A stretch of 21,819 nt of DNA from RUG11788 sp964578175. Lineage in GTDB: Bacteria > Bacillota_I > Bacilli_A > RF39 > UBA660. Made by a program: the position numbers and the translations under genes. The stretch covers positions 1 through 21,819 of the forward strand of contig CAZOBH010000019.1 in the NCBI GenBank assembly GCA_964578175.1, in the 5' to 3' direction. Positions 7,389 through 15,400 of this stretch are shown one piece after another (the stretch's first letter is position 1; each line of letters starts with the position of its first letter). Below the pieces are notes generated by a model. The model did no database searches and was not told the DNA's origin. It saw nothing but the letters and a program-made list of their open reading frames with translations.

Positions 7389-8042
7389 TTATGATTTATG
7401 AACTGCGTTAGCACTTAATACAGCCCATACTCCAGCTGGATCTTTAGCATTGCTTGATGTTAGATTTTCAGTTTGAATAGCATATCCTGTTACTTCTACA
7501 GAATATTGTTTTTCTTCAATTCCCCATCCTTCTTGAACATTAGCAAATTGAACTTTATTAAATAATGCAGGAGTTGTTGCATCTTTAGCTAATTTTGTCA
7601 TTTCAGAACTAGTTCCATAAGCATAAATATACTCTATAGCTCCATTTTTAGTTTCTGAACTAACTAATGTCCATCCATCATTAACTCCTTCTTGATTACC
7701 AGAGTTAATTAATTTAAATAATGGTTGTGCTGATGTTGTTCCATTTGATCCATCATCTGCTTCAACTGTTACATTTGCTGTTGGTACAGCTACTTTTAAG
7801 AATACATATGCTTCATTCTTACCATTATTTTTAATTGTTGGATCCTTATCCAATATTTGGTTAGGTAAAATTGCTTTTGCATTCTCTGCGTTCCAATGTT
7901 CTTCATTAACTTCAATACCTACTTTTCCTACAGTGAAAGTATTTGTTTTTGATTCAGTGTCAGAAAAATAAGCTATAACCCCTCCGATTGATACTACAAG
8001 TGCTAAAACTAATGCTGCTAAAATTGTTTTTTTCTTTTTCAT
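7389..8042 (-). CDS. TasA/camelysin-like SipW-dependent secreted protein
   Basis: 217 aa. A Lys-rich N-terminus, a hydrophobic helix (residues 6-23) and AYFSDTESKTNTFTVGKV form the characteristic SipW-type signal region; cleavage is likely after Ala24. The mature part (about 190 aa) is beta-rich and nearly free of Cys, as in TasA/CalY, and includes LPNQILDKDPTIKNNGKNEAYVFLKV, the 'vlPG..i...p.v.N.G...ayvrv' block of this family. TasA forms the protein fibres of Bacillus biofilm matrix; camelysins are related surface proteins. It has the strongest ribosome binding site of its operon (AGGAGG) and more C-ending codons than its neighbours, which suggests high expression. It precedes sipW by 28 bases. 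The fibre role is inferred from the family. Confidence 0.85.
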   Translation of the reverse strand: MKKKKTILAALVLALVVSIGGVIAYFSDTESKTNTFTVGKVGIEVNEEHWNAENAKAILPNQILDKDPTIKNNGKNEAYVFLKVAVPTANVTVEADDGSNGTTSAQPLFKLINSGNQEGVNDGWTLVSSETKNGAIEYIYAYGTSSEMTKLAKDATTPALFNKVQFANVQEGWGIEEKQYSVEVTGYAIQTENLTSSNAKDPAGVWAVLSANAVHKS

Positions 8043-8062
8043 TTTATCCTCCTATTATTACA

Positions 8063-8096
8063 ATATAATTTTATTATATTTCTATCTTTTAATCAA
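8063..8096 (-). promoter_or_regulatory. Possible internal promoter and palindrome before the tasA-like gene
   Basis: TTGATT (8091-8096), 17 bases, TAAAAT (8068-8073) form a plausible promoter just upstream of the tasA-like gene. A perfect palindrome ATATAAT-AAA-ATTATAT (8063-8079) overlaps the -10 and could be an operator. AT-richness makes chance occurrence possible. Confidence 0.35.
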
Positions 8097-9204
8097 TGTT
8101 TTTTATATAAATATTACTTTTTATCATAGTTATTAATAAACTAGTAGAAATTACAAAAATAATTATCCAAAATACTATTCCATCCCCCGTTCCAGGATTA
8201 ACTGCATCCTTAATTGTTTTGTCTTCTATTTCGCTTATATAGAACTTCCATCCTATTTTGAAATCTTTAATTGAGGTTACATTTTTATTTTCTTCACTAA
8301 ATTCAACTACGAATCTTAATCTTTCTGTTTCATTTACTTTGTATTTACCAAGTGATGTTAATGAATCCTGTAATATATTTCCATTGTATATTACTTTATT
8401 CTTCTCATTATATACTTTTAATTTTATATATTTATAAATATCATTAGATTCATTAGATAAATCTATATTCTTCATAAACACTTCTATTTCTTTTTTAGAT
8501 TTATTATTAATAGTAATATAATCTTCTAACTTATCACCAGGTTTTAATAGTGAAATATTCTCCATAAAATTAGATGGTATTTCAATAAATTGTTTTGAAT
8601 TATCTTTATAATCAACTACAGTATTACCTGCTACATCTATTTTGGTTATATCATATGAATCATCAATAGATTTTTCTGGTTTAAAGTCTCCCCATGGTTG
8701 ATCAGAATCTATATCTACTTCAAAATACTCAGATTGAACTGCTTCCGCAGTAATTATAAATTTATAATCTCCAAGTATTTCTTTAGGTATTGTATAACCA
8801 TTAAATAGTTCTATGTATTCATCTTCATTTACAACTTTATCGTAATAGTAATAATCCCCTTTTTTAGACCAATTATCACTAATATTAATATCGGAACTAC
8901 TAAATTCAATATTATCATACTCATATTTAACTCTTACATATGATTTTATTCCTTTATTATGAACTTTAACCTGTAATGGAATTTCTTCTTCAGGAATTAC
9001 ATTTTGACTTATTGCGTCAACTTCTTCAAACTCTCCGTTTTTTTCTACATATTCTAATAAATCTATATTAACTGCTCCTGAAACCACATCATTCTCTACA
9101 GTCGCAACCTCATAACTAGTATACGCAAATGTTCCAGATATAATCATAACTATTATTAAGGCTATTATGAGGAGTTTATTTTTAAAATCAAATCTTTTCT
9201 TCAT
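8089..9204 (-). CDS. SipW-type secreted protein with NPGTGD sorting-like C-terminus
   Basis: 371 aa from the ATG at 9204. That start is chosen because GAGGAG (9212-9217) lies seven bases upstream; the outer ATG at 9219 has no binding site. The N-terminus has a basic segment, a hydrophobic helix and TFAYTSYEVATVENDVVSGA, a SipW-type signal. The ectodomain is acidic and beta-rich. The C-terminus is NPGTGD (about residue 336), a hydrophobic helix (VFWIIIFVISTSLLITMI) and a short tail with Lys, which is the tripartite layout of a sortase signal with a variant motif. It may be a wall- or membrane-anchored base for the TasA-like fibre, analogous in position to TapA; that role is inference. The tail has few positive charges, so simple membrane anchoring is an alternative. 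The gene is coupled to the upstream Hint gene, whose stop lies between its binding site and start. Confidence 0.8.
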   Translation of the reverse strand: MKKRFDFKNKLLIIALIIVMIISGTFAYTSYEVATVENDVVSGAVNIDLLEYVEKNGEFEEVDAISQNVIPEEEIPLQVKVHNKGIKSYVRVKYEYDNIEFSSSDINISDNWSKKGDYYYYDKVVNEDEYIELFNGYTIPKEILGDYKFIITAEAVQSEYFEVDIDSDQPWGDFKPEKSIDDSYDITKIDVAGNTVVDYKDNSKQFIEIPSNFMENISLLKPGDKLEDYITINNKSKKEIEVFMKNIDLSNESNDIYKYIKLKVYNEKNKVIYNGNILQDSLTSLGKYKVNETERLRFVVEFSEENKNVTSIKDFKIGWKFYISEIEDKTIKDAVNPGTGDGIVFWIIIFVISTSLLITMIKSNIYIKNID

Positions 9205-9208
9205 AAAA

Positions 9209-10942
9209 TTACTCCTCATAAATTGCCGTTAAATGCATTCCTGAATATACTTCTATCTTATCTCCAGGATTATAGTATTTATTATCACTATGGTTATACC
9301 AATTAACAAATTTATCTTTCTTCTTAGGTTCAGGTACTACATAGATAGATCCTTCTTCTAATTGATATTTTTTATTAGATAAATCACTATCATCACTTGT
9401 TGTTACCATCCACAATCTCTTACCAGAACTATTAGTAGGTGGTATTAGTAATTTATCATTATTAGTTAAGTAATTATTAAATAAGTATTTTAATTGTTCT
9501 AGTGATACTAAGTTATTATTTACAAGATATTTAGTTTCTTCTAATCTAAATGCTTTATATATATATCTTGGTAAGTAATTAAAGTCTTTATAAGTATACA
9601 TATCACTTCTAACTACTTTAGTATTTTTCCATTTTAAGTTTTGTCCAAAATCCATAAAGTTAGATATATTATCAAATATTTCGTATGTAGTTAAAATATC
9701 GTTAGCTATTATATTAAAGTACCTTGTTGATATTACATGGTAATATTTAACTTCTTCATTAACTGTCTCTATACTCTTAATCTTAACATATTTAATATCA
9801 TCTTTAAGTTTAACTACTTCATCTCCAACTTTTAAATCTCCTGATAAAACATCTACGTATTTATTTAATCTCTTACTAAATAAACTATGTCCACCAACAA
9901 TTTTAAGTACTGTTCCATCACTAAACGTTATCTTTGTATAACTTGATGCTGTTCCACTCTTTTCAATCCATCCTGCATACTCAAATCCAAATGATCCAGT
10001 ATCATGATTCCATACTTTTATCAAATCGTTATATCTAACATCTTCTATTCTCTTAGTTGTTCCATCATACATAGTAATATTAGTTCCTTCTACTAAACAT
10101 GTTGGAGTTACTCGAACTGTAATATCAATATCTCCAGTAACATTATTTATAGTAATTGTATTATTATTACTTACTGCTGTGTTAGTTATATCAGTTCCAC
10201 CCATTGTAACAGTAACACCACTAATAATTCCATTACCTGTTGCTGTTATATTAGTTGTAAACGAACTTCCATGTTCAATAGTTGTTGCATTATTAGAATG
10301 AGAATAATTTCCATCTGAATATGTAATTGTATAAACTTTAGTTTTAGTAGTAACATTAATTTCTACATTTCCAGTTACTGATTCAATATTTAAAGTATTA
10401 TTACTATATTTATTAGATATATCTACGCCATCCATTGTAACAGTAACTGTATCAATATCTCTTCCAGTATTTGGTGTAATATTAGTTGTATAACTTTGAT
10501 TACTAATTACGCTTAAGTTAGTATTGCTATAAGTATAATTAGATGTATCACCTGTATAAGAAATCGAATAAATAGTATTTTTATATGTATATACTATAGT
10601 AGTGTTATTTGGGGTTTGTACAAAACTATCTCCTATATTATATGATCCACTACCATTTATCGTAATCGATTGCAACTCATAATTAGATACATCAACAAAG
10701 GTAGGATTACTTATTTCTACATTTCTATTTTCAAAATATTTTTTTTCTTCCCGACCAATTTCTGTAATGTTTCCACTATCATCTTCTAAGTTAACTATAA
10801 ATGTATCTGTATATAATGGAGCTGTAGTAAAACTATTACTTAAAGTATTACTACTAACCATATATGCATATACTTTTGAATTCATAAATAAAGAAAGGAT
10901 ACCAATAAATAAAAATAAAAATGTTTTAAATATTTTTCTCAT
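9209..10942 (-). CDS. Secreted Hint-domain (Hedgehog/intein-like) protein with C-terminal Flg_new repeat
   Basis: 577 aa, first gene of the SipW operon. Residues 1-27 are a signal peptide; the following AYMVSSNTLSNSFTT resembles SipW-type sequences. Two tandem Asn/Thr-rich repeats (about 124-200 and 204-278) share the units 'VTVTM.G.DI' and 'VTG.(V/I).I'. A Hint domain follows: T-C282-LVEGTNITMYDGTTKRIEDV (block A, Cys nucleophile), FSDGTVLKIVGGHSLF (His352), GDLKVGDEVV, and the end block FNIIANDILTTYE. No His-Asn pair closes the domain, so classical intein splicing is not expected; self-cleavage or a thioester remain possible. A linker (421-525) and a Listeria-Bacteroides/Flg_new repeat (about 530-577, EGSIYVVPEP...YNPGDKIEV...LTAIYEE) complete it. 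AAGGAG and an extended -10 precede the ATG. Confidence 0.85.
   Translation of the reverse strand: MRKIFKTFLFLFIGILSLFMNSKVYAYMVSSNTLSNSFTTAPLYTDTFIVNLEDDSGNITEIGREEKKYFENRNVEISNPTFVDVSNYELQSITINGSGSYNIGDSFVQTPNNTTIVYTYKNTIYSISYTGDTSNYTYSNTNLSVISNQSYTTNITPNTGRDIDTVTVTMDGVDISNKYSNNTLNIESVTGNVEINVTTKTKVYTITYSDGNYSHSNNATTIEHGSSFTTNITATGNGIISGVTVTMGGTDITNTAVSNNNTITINNVTGDIDITVRVTPTCLVEGTNITMYDGTTKRIEDVRYNDLIKVWNHDTGSFGFEYAGWIEKSGTASSYTKITFSDGTVLKIVGGHSLFSKRLNKYVDVLSGDLKVGDEVVKLKDDIKYVKIKSIETVNEEVKYYHVISTRYFNIIANDILTTYEIFDNISNFMDFGQNLKWKNTKVVRSDMYTYKDFNYLPRYIYKAFRLEETKYLVNNNLVSLEQLKYLFNNYLTNNDKLLIPPTNSSGKRLWMVTTSDDSDLSNKKYQLEEGSIYVVPEPKKKDKFVNWYNHSDNKYYNPGDKIEVYSGMHLTAIYEE
9212..9217 (-). promoter_or_regulatory. 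Ribosome binding site deciding the start at 9204
   Basis: GAGGAG, seven bases before the ATG at 9202-9204, lies within the last two sense codons and stop of the Hint gene (reading GAG GAG TAA). Confidence 0.8.
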
Positions 10943-10973
10943 ATTGTATCTCCTTTCCTATTTTTCCAATATA

Positions 10974-10982
10974 ATTATAACA
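10974..10982 (-). promoter_or_regulatory. Extended -10 promoter of the SipW operon
   Basis: TGTTATAAT (-10 at 10974-10979, TG at 10981-10982), 30-odd bases before the Hint gene start. The -35 region (TATATA) is weak. Together with the terminator at 6841 it delimits a four-gene unit. Confidence 0.65.
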
Positions 10983-11037
10983 CATATAAACAAATGTATA
11001 TATATTTAGAATAAAATTCACAATTCTATCACATAAC

Positions 11038-11075
11038 AAAAAAACGAGAACTCCTATTTTATAAGGATTTCTCAT
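11038..11075 (-). terminator. Intrinsic terminator of the riboswitch-controlled gene
   Basis: Minus strand GAGAA-A-TCC, loop, GGA-G-TTCTC, then a G and seven T: an imperfect stem with one mismatch just after the stop at 11097. Confidence 0.75.
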
Positions 11076-11096
11076 TTTTTTCTTAATTATAATGCC

Positions 11097-11711
11097 TTAG
11101 ATCTTTTTAACTTTTTGTTTACTAGATACTACTTGATAAGTTGATTCAAAAGCACCAGCTTCAATAGTATTATAATCATCTTTTTCTGCATTATAAGCTA
11201 CTATGTAACTACCAGCTAAACATACAGCAGGTGCACCCCAAGAAGTATAGAAAATAACATTTTCAGGAACTTGTGTTAATGTTCTAACTTCAGGTACTGG
11301 TTCATAAGCTCCTTCTACTCCTTCAACTGGTGTATAAGTATCACGGAATTTTTCAGCTCTTACAACATATTGTTCATTTGATGTACTAGAAACATTAGTA
11401 ACTACTACGTCATTAGCAAGTACTGTTTCACCATCTGTAGTTTTCATTTCTCTACGTTTAACTACATTATCTTCTTCAGATAAGATGTAAGTACGTCCAT
11501 CCACAACTGTTTTTAATGTAGTTACAACTTTTTCTCCTTCTTCTCCAACTCTTGCTTGTACAACTCCTGTTTTAAAAGCTTCAACTACAGTTGTTGATTC
11601 AAGTGATTCTAGGTATTCAGTAATTCCACCTTCAGGTATAACTCTACATTCTACCTCTAGATCTGGATACTCATCAGGTCTTGCACTTTTTAATACTATC
11701 TTCTCTTTCAT
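11097..11711 (-). CDS. Uncharacterised soluble protein under Mn2+ riboswitch control (204 aa)
   Basis: No membrane segment or signal peptide; rich in Val, Glu and Thr. Two segments end in a similar motif: residues about 53-127 ending VVRAEKFRDTYTPV, and 145-193 containing AGSYIVAYNAEKDDYNTIEAGAFESTYQVV. The second resembles the small 'PGDYIV...Y.I....F..TY' module seen in many Bacillota and phage proteins of unknown function. No metal-binding cluster is apparent. It uses CGT, TAC and ATC codons more than its neighbours, typical of high expression. The ATG at 11711 has no ribosome binding site close by; the nearest, AAAGGA, is 24 bases away and lies partly in a hairpin. An in-frame TAA just upstream excludes a longer form. 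The gene has its own consensus promoter, riboswitch leader and terminator, so manganese probably controls it; what it does is unknown. Confidence 0.75.
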   Translation of the reverse strand: MKEKIVLKSARPDEYPDLEVECRVIPEGGITEYLESLESTTVVEAFKTGVVQARVGEEGEKVVTTLKTVVDGRTYILSEEDNVVKRREMKTTDGETVLANDVVVTNVSSTSNEQYVVRAEKFRDTYTPVEGVEGAYEPVPEVRTLTQVPENVIFYTSWGAPAVCLAGSYIVAYNAEKDDYNTIEAGAFESTYQVVSSKQKVKKI

Positions 11712-11737
11712 AATATTTTTTTGTCTTTTTTATAATC

Positions 11738-11761
11738 CTTTCTCAATTTTTATTGAAAAAG
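11738..11761 (-). other. Leader hairpin covering a possible ribosome binding site
   Basis: CUUUUUCAAU (11752-11761) can pair with AUUGAGAAAG (11738-11747) through ten pairs, one of them G-U, with an AAAA loop. It covers most of the AAAGGA at 11736-11741. Confidence 0.4.
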
Positions 11762-11787
11762 AAAACTTTCGCTCAAAATGCGAAAGC
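11756..11787 (-). terminator. Second leader hairpin, terminator-like
   Basis: CUUUCGC / GCGAAAG (11780-11786 and 11766-11772) with a 7-base loop, followed by UUUUCUUUUU. It lies downstream of the riboswitch terminator and repeats its CUUUCGCAU sequence, so it may be a back-up terminator or a switch partner. Confidence 0.6.
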
Positions 11788-11797
11788 TATATAAAGA

Positions 11798-11836
11798 CAA
11801 AAACGAGACAATCGCATTTTGATGCGAAAGTCTCGT
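11798..11836 (-). terminator. Riboswitch expression-platform terminator
   Basis: ACGAGAC (11830-11836) pairs with GUCUCGU (11803-11809), and inside it UCGCAU with AUGCGA; five U follow. Its 5' arm uses the CUUUC (11826-11830) that closes the aptamer P1 stem, so the two structures exclude each other. Confidence 0.8.
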
Positions 11837-11908
11837 TCTTTCATTGTCCCGGTTAATAAATAACGTAGTGACGGAACAAATTCTATTACTAGAGAACTAC
11901 TCCCTTTC
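11826..11908 (-). ncRNA. yybP-ykoY manganese riboswitch aptamer
   Basis: Read on the minus strand from 11908: GAAAGGGAGUAG matches the conserved aaGGGGAGUAG of P1/L1. A small hairpin (UUCU...AGAA) follows. Then UUGUUCC pairs with GGGACAA (11873-11879 and 11844-11850), enclosing the internal loop GUCACUAC (11865-11872) opposite a single C, and an inner stem GUUA/UAAC ending in ACCGG. The 3' end GAGACUUUC closes P1. This is the yybP-ykoY architecture (L3 loop GUCAnunC, conserved ACCGG, AGAC at the P1 return). The optional P4 arm is missing. The P1 return overlaps the downstream terminator arm, so metal binding should prevent termination, an ON switch as known for Mn2+ members. Confidence 0.85.
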
Positions 11909-11920
11909 AATATGGTTGCT

Positions 11921-11949
11921 ATTATAACACAAAAGTAAACTTTTGTCAA
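11921..11949 (-). promoter_or_regulatory. Consensus sigma-A promoter driving the riboswitch
   Basis: TTGACA (11944-11949), 17-base spacer, TATAAT (11921-11926), plus extended TG (11928-11929). Both hexamers are perfect, the strongest promoter in the window. Confidence 0.93.
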
Positions 11950-11970
11950 TAAACACTTTATTTACACAAC

Positions 11971-11996
11971 AAATAAAAAGACTAGTGCCTAGTCTT
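11971..11996 (-). terminator. Intrinsic terminator of the ABC-VanZ unit
   Basis: AAGACTAG / CTAGTCTT with a GCA loop, followed by TTTATTTG on the minus strand; it overlaps the stop of the VanZ-family gene and separates it from the riboswitch promoter. Confidence 0.85.
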
Positions 11997-12413
11997 CTTA
12001 CTTATTAGATAATGTACTTCTATAAAGAGAAGTATTCCAATACTATCAATTAATGTATCTAGAAACATTCCAGTTCTTCCAGTAAATAATTGATGTATTT
12101 CATCACTACATGCATATATATAGCAAAAGATAAATGTATATCTATATAACCTATTCTTTATATCACTTACTCTTAACGAATTAAAGAATAATAAAGCTAA
12201 TATAAAGAATACTGATATATGCATAAATTTCCTAAATATATAATTTAATATTTCCATAGTATTTAAATCTATTTCAACATTAATTAATTTAAATAAACTA
12301 TAAATTATACCTTTACTGCTACCAGTTGAAACAGTTCCAGTAATACTTGATGAATAGAAAATTAATCCCATCCAAAGTATAAGTAATATGTACCAAATAA
12401 ATTTTCTTTTCAT
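11982..12413 (-). CDS. VanZ-family membrane protein
   Basis: 143 aa with about four membrane helices (near residues 6-20, 66-80, 88-104 and 120-137). The VanZ signature is clear: YIFRKFMHISVFFILALL followed by ACSDEIHQLFTGRTGMFLDTLIDSIG, where the family has 'K..H...y..l' and 'DE.hQ.f..gR..s..D...n..G'. VanZ gives low-level teicoplanin resistance in enterococci, but most homologues have no known function, and nothing here points to a glycopeptide cluster. The ATG directly follows the TAA of the ABC transporter gene, with the binding site AAGGA inside that gene, so the pair is translated together. It ends in its own terminator. Confidence 0.88.
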   Translation of the reverse strand: MKRKFIWYILLILWMGLIFYSSSITGTVSTGSSKGIIYSLFKLINVEIDLNTMEILNYIFRKFMHISVFFILALLFFNSLRVSDIKNRLYRYTFIFCYIYACSDEIHQLFTGRTGMFLDTLIDSIGILLFIEVHYLISKKTRH

Positions 12414-15400
12414 TTAATCTGTCCTTAAAGCTTCAACTGGATCTTGTTTAGCTGCACTCTTAGATGGTATTAATCCACCTATTAAAGTTAAAATAACACT
12501 TATAAGTATTAGAGTAATTATTTGAGGAATTGTAAGATATGCAGTTAATGTTTCTATTCCTGTTACATTTCTTAAAATTATATTAGCAGGAATTGTAATT
12601 AATAACGATATACCTACTCCCAAAAGTCCTGCGAATAAACCAATTATTCCAGTCTCTGCATTAAATACTTGAGATATATTTCTCTTCGATGCTCCAATTG
12701 ATCTCAATATTCCTATTTCTTTTCTTCTTTCAAGTACACTAATATAAGTTATTACTCCAATCATAATAGATGAAACAACTAATGAAATTGCAACAAATGC
12801 AATCAATACATAACTAATTACATTTACAATAGTTGTAACTGATGCAAGCATAACTCCAACTAAATCAATATAAGATATTTCTTTTTCTGGTTGTTTATCT
12901 TTTTTTACTTTTTCGTTATATTTATCAAGTAAATCTATAATTGAAGACTTAGCTTCAAAATCTTTAGGATATATATCTATTTCGTTTAATTCATTTTCTC
13001 CAACATAACCAAAAGTTGCTAGATTACTTTCATAAGAACTAGAACTATTACTTGCCATAGCTGTAATAAACGATCTTATTTCATCCTCTCCAAAGTTAAT
13101 TACAAAAGCACTAGTAAATGCTTTAGTATCTATTGAAATAGCTTTAGGTAAACTCTTAGCTGTATTTACAATTGTTTTCTCTATATTTTTAGCAAGATCT
13201 TTTGTAATTTTATTCATAACTTTATTAAGTTCTTTATTTGAAGATACATTTTTCATTATTTGGCTTTTTATCTCATCTGCATTAATAGATGAATTTATTC
13301 CTTTTGTAAGAATATTCTTTGCACTATTTGTTTCTAAATACTTACTTAATGATTCTTGCATTTTAGAAGGATCTGGCAAATTATTCTTTTTAGCATAATT
13401 AGTATATCCTTGTTCTAAAGATGTAGCTATTTCTTTAGCGTCATTACTATCTAATTCTATATTACTAACCATTTTTGAAACAAGTTTTCTTAATTCTGTA
13501 TTTATAATTGATTGTGCCTCATTACTTCTTAAATATTCACTTAAATACTCATTAAATTTAGATGGATCAACATAACCATGATCTCTTGCAAAATCTGGAT
13601 ATCCCGCCATTATATTTTCAACAACACTTGTAATAGTTTCACTATCAATTAAATTAGATCCATTCTCACCTATTATTCTTGTAAGTTCTTGACTTAATAG
13701 TTGTTGTCCTTCACTAGACATAATATACTCACCTATTGCATTAGATAAATTAGCATAATCTGTACTTGGATTACTACTAGCATATTTTAAATAATCATTT
13801 GATAAATTATTTATCATTTTATTTAAGTTTTCATTATTAACTTTAATATTAATATTTTTTATCATATTACTATTTAAAGCTGATCCTGCTATTGATGATA
13901 TATATTGATTAAAATTCATATTTGTTAGACTTGAAGTATCAATACTTAATTTAGATTGATCTATTTTAAAAGCATTAGCAAGTTTATTTTGATCAATTGA
14001 AAACATATTTGTAAAATCAATTTTATTACTTTGTTTTTCTCCAAATGGTCCATTAGTTAAAACATTAATTTTAGGGTCTTTCATTTGAGCTTTTACAACA
14101 CTACTTTTTTCTGCATCAACTCTAATACTATTAACTAAATCATCTGTATACCAAATACCCATTCTTAAAAGATTAGTGTCTTCATCATCCTTTGGTGTTA
14201 CAATTCCAACTATTTTTAAATCAGTAGATTTTGTATTTAAAATACTTTCTACATATTGAGAATCTTCTGATCTATCAATATAAACGTTGTTTATATTATC
14301 ATAACTATATAAATAAGAATTACTAATAGCTTTAAACTTAATTCCTACTATATCTTCATATTTCCAAGAAACTGATTCTGAATTAAATTCATTTTTCTTA
14401 TTATTAGCAAAATTTTCTATCATTTTTTTAAGTTCTTCATTATCTCTAAGACCTAATGAATAAAAAATAAAATCAGATAAATTACCATCATAACTAGTTA
14501 CTACTATACATTCATTTTTATTAGTAGGCCATTTACCATATTTAAGTTCATAATTATTTTGATATAAGCTTTTATTTTTAGGTAATTTATTAAATGAATT
14601 AATAGAACTATTAGCAAACATAATACTAGATGAAGATAATCCTAAAGGACTAAATGTTTCATTTGGATTTACTTTTTGATATTTATCGTTTTGTCTTACA
14701 TAAATAAGCGGAGTAATATCATAACTATACTCAATTGCTCTTGAATAATCATAAATACTTTTTCCTTCATGTTCAAAATGATATTTTAATGATGATAAGT
14801 CATTTTGATTAACCATGGATAACATATTCTCCAAAGTTTTTAATTCTCTAATATCACCCGTATTTTCTTTTTTACTGTCTTCTTCAAAAGCTGCCATTCC
14901 ACTCATTAAAGAAATACTACTTCTAGTAATTTGAATCGGATAAGAAATCATTGTTTCTTCTTCAGTATCTTGAATAAATTTATTAACTCCATTTGATAAT
15001 GCAAGAATTAAAGCTATACCTATAATTCCAATTGAACCTGCAAAAGCAATCATAAGAGTCCTTTTAAATTTAGTTTTTAAATTATTAAAACTTAATGAAA
15101 TACTCGTAAGTAAAGACATTGATGCTTTACCAAAGTTTTTATGTATTCCTTTTTCGTTTTTCTTAAGTTCATATGGATTACTATCAGATATTATTTTTCC
15201 ATCTTTTAATTCAACTATTCTTGTTGAATATTTATGAGCTAAATCAGGATTATGAGTAACCATAACAACAAGCCTATCTTTAGCTACATCTTTAAGTAAT
15301 TCCATAACTTGAACACTAGTTTCAGAATCTAATGCACCAGTAGGTTCATCTGCAAGTAATATTTTAGGATCATTAACTAAGGCTCTTGCTATCGCAACTC

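Noticed and set aside
9205..9219. Longer form of the NPGTGD protein starting at 9219
   Set aside because: The five extra codons consist largely of the ribosome binding site (GAGGAG) for the ATG at 9204, and no binding site precedes 9219.
9209..10942. Splicing intein in the Hint protein
   Set aside because: No C-terminal His-Asn plus Cys/Ser/Thr and no endonuclease domain; the flanks do not form an obvious host protein.
10767..11009. 80-aa plus-strand frame opposite the Hint gene start
   Set aside because: Antisense to the signal peptide region and promoter of the SipW operon, with no ribosome binding site; low complexity.
11756..11836. The repeated hairpins as a CRISPR or REP-type repeat array
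   Set aside because: Only two related stem-loops exist, and the first is explained as the riboswitch terminator.
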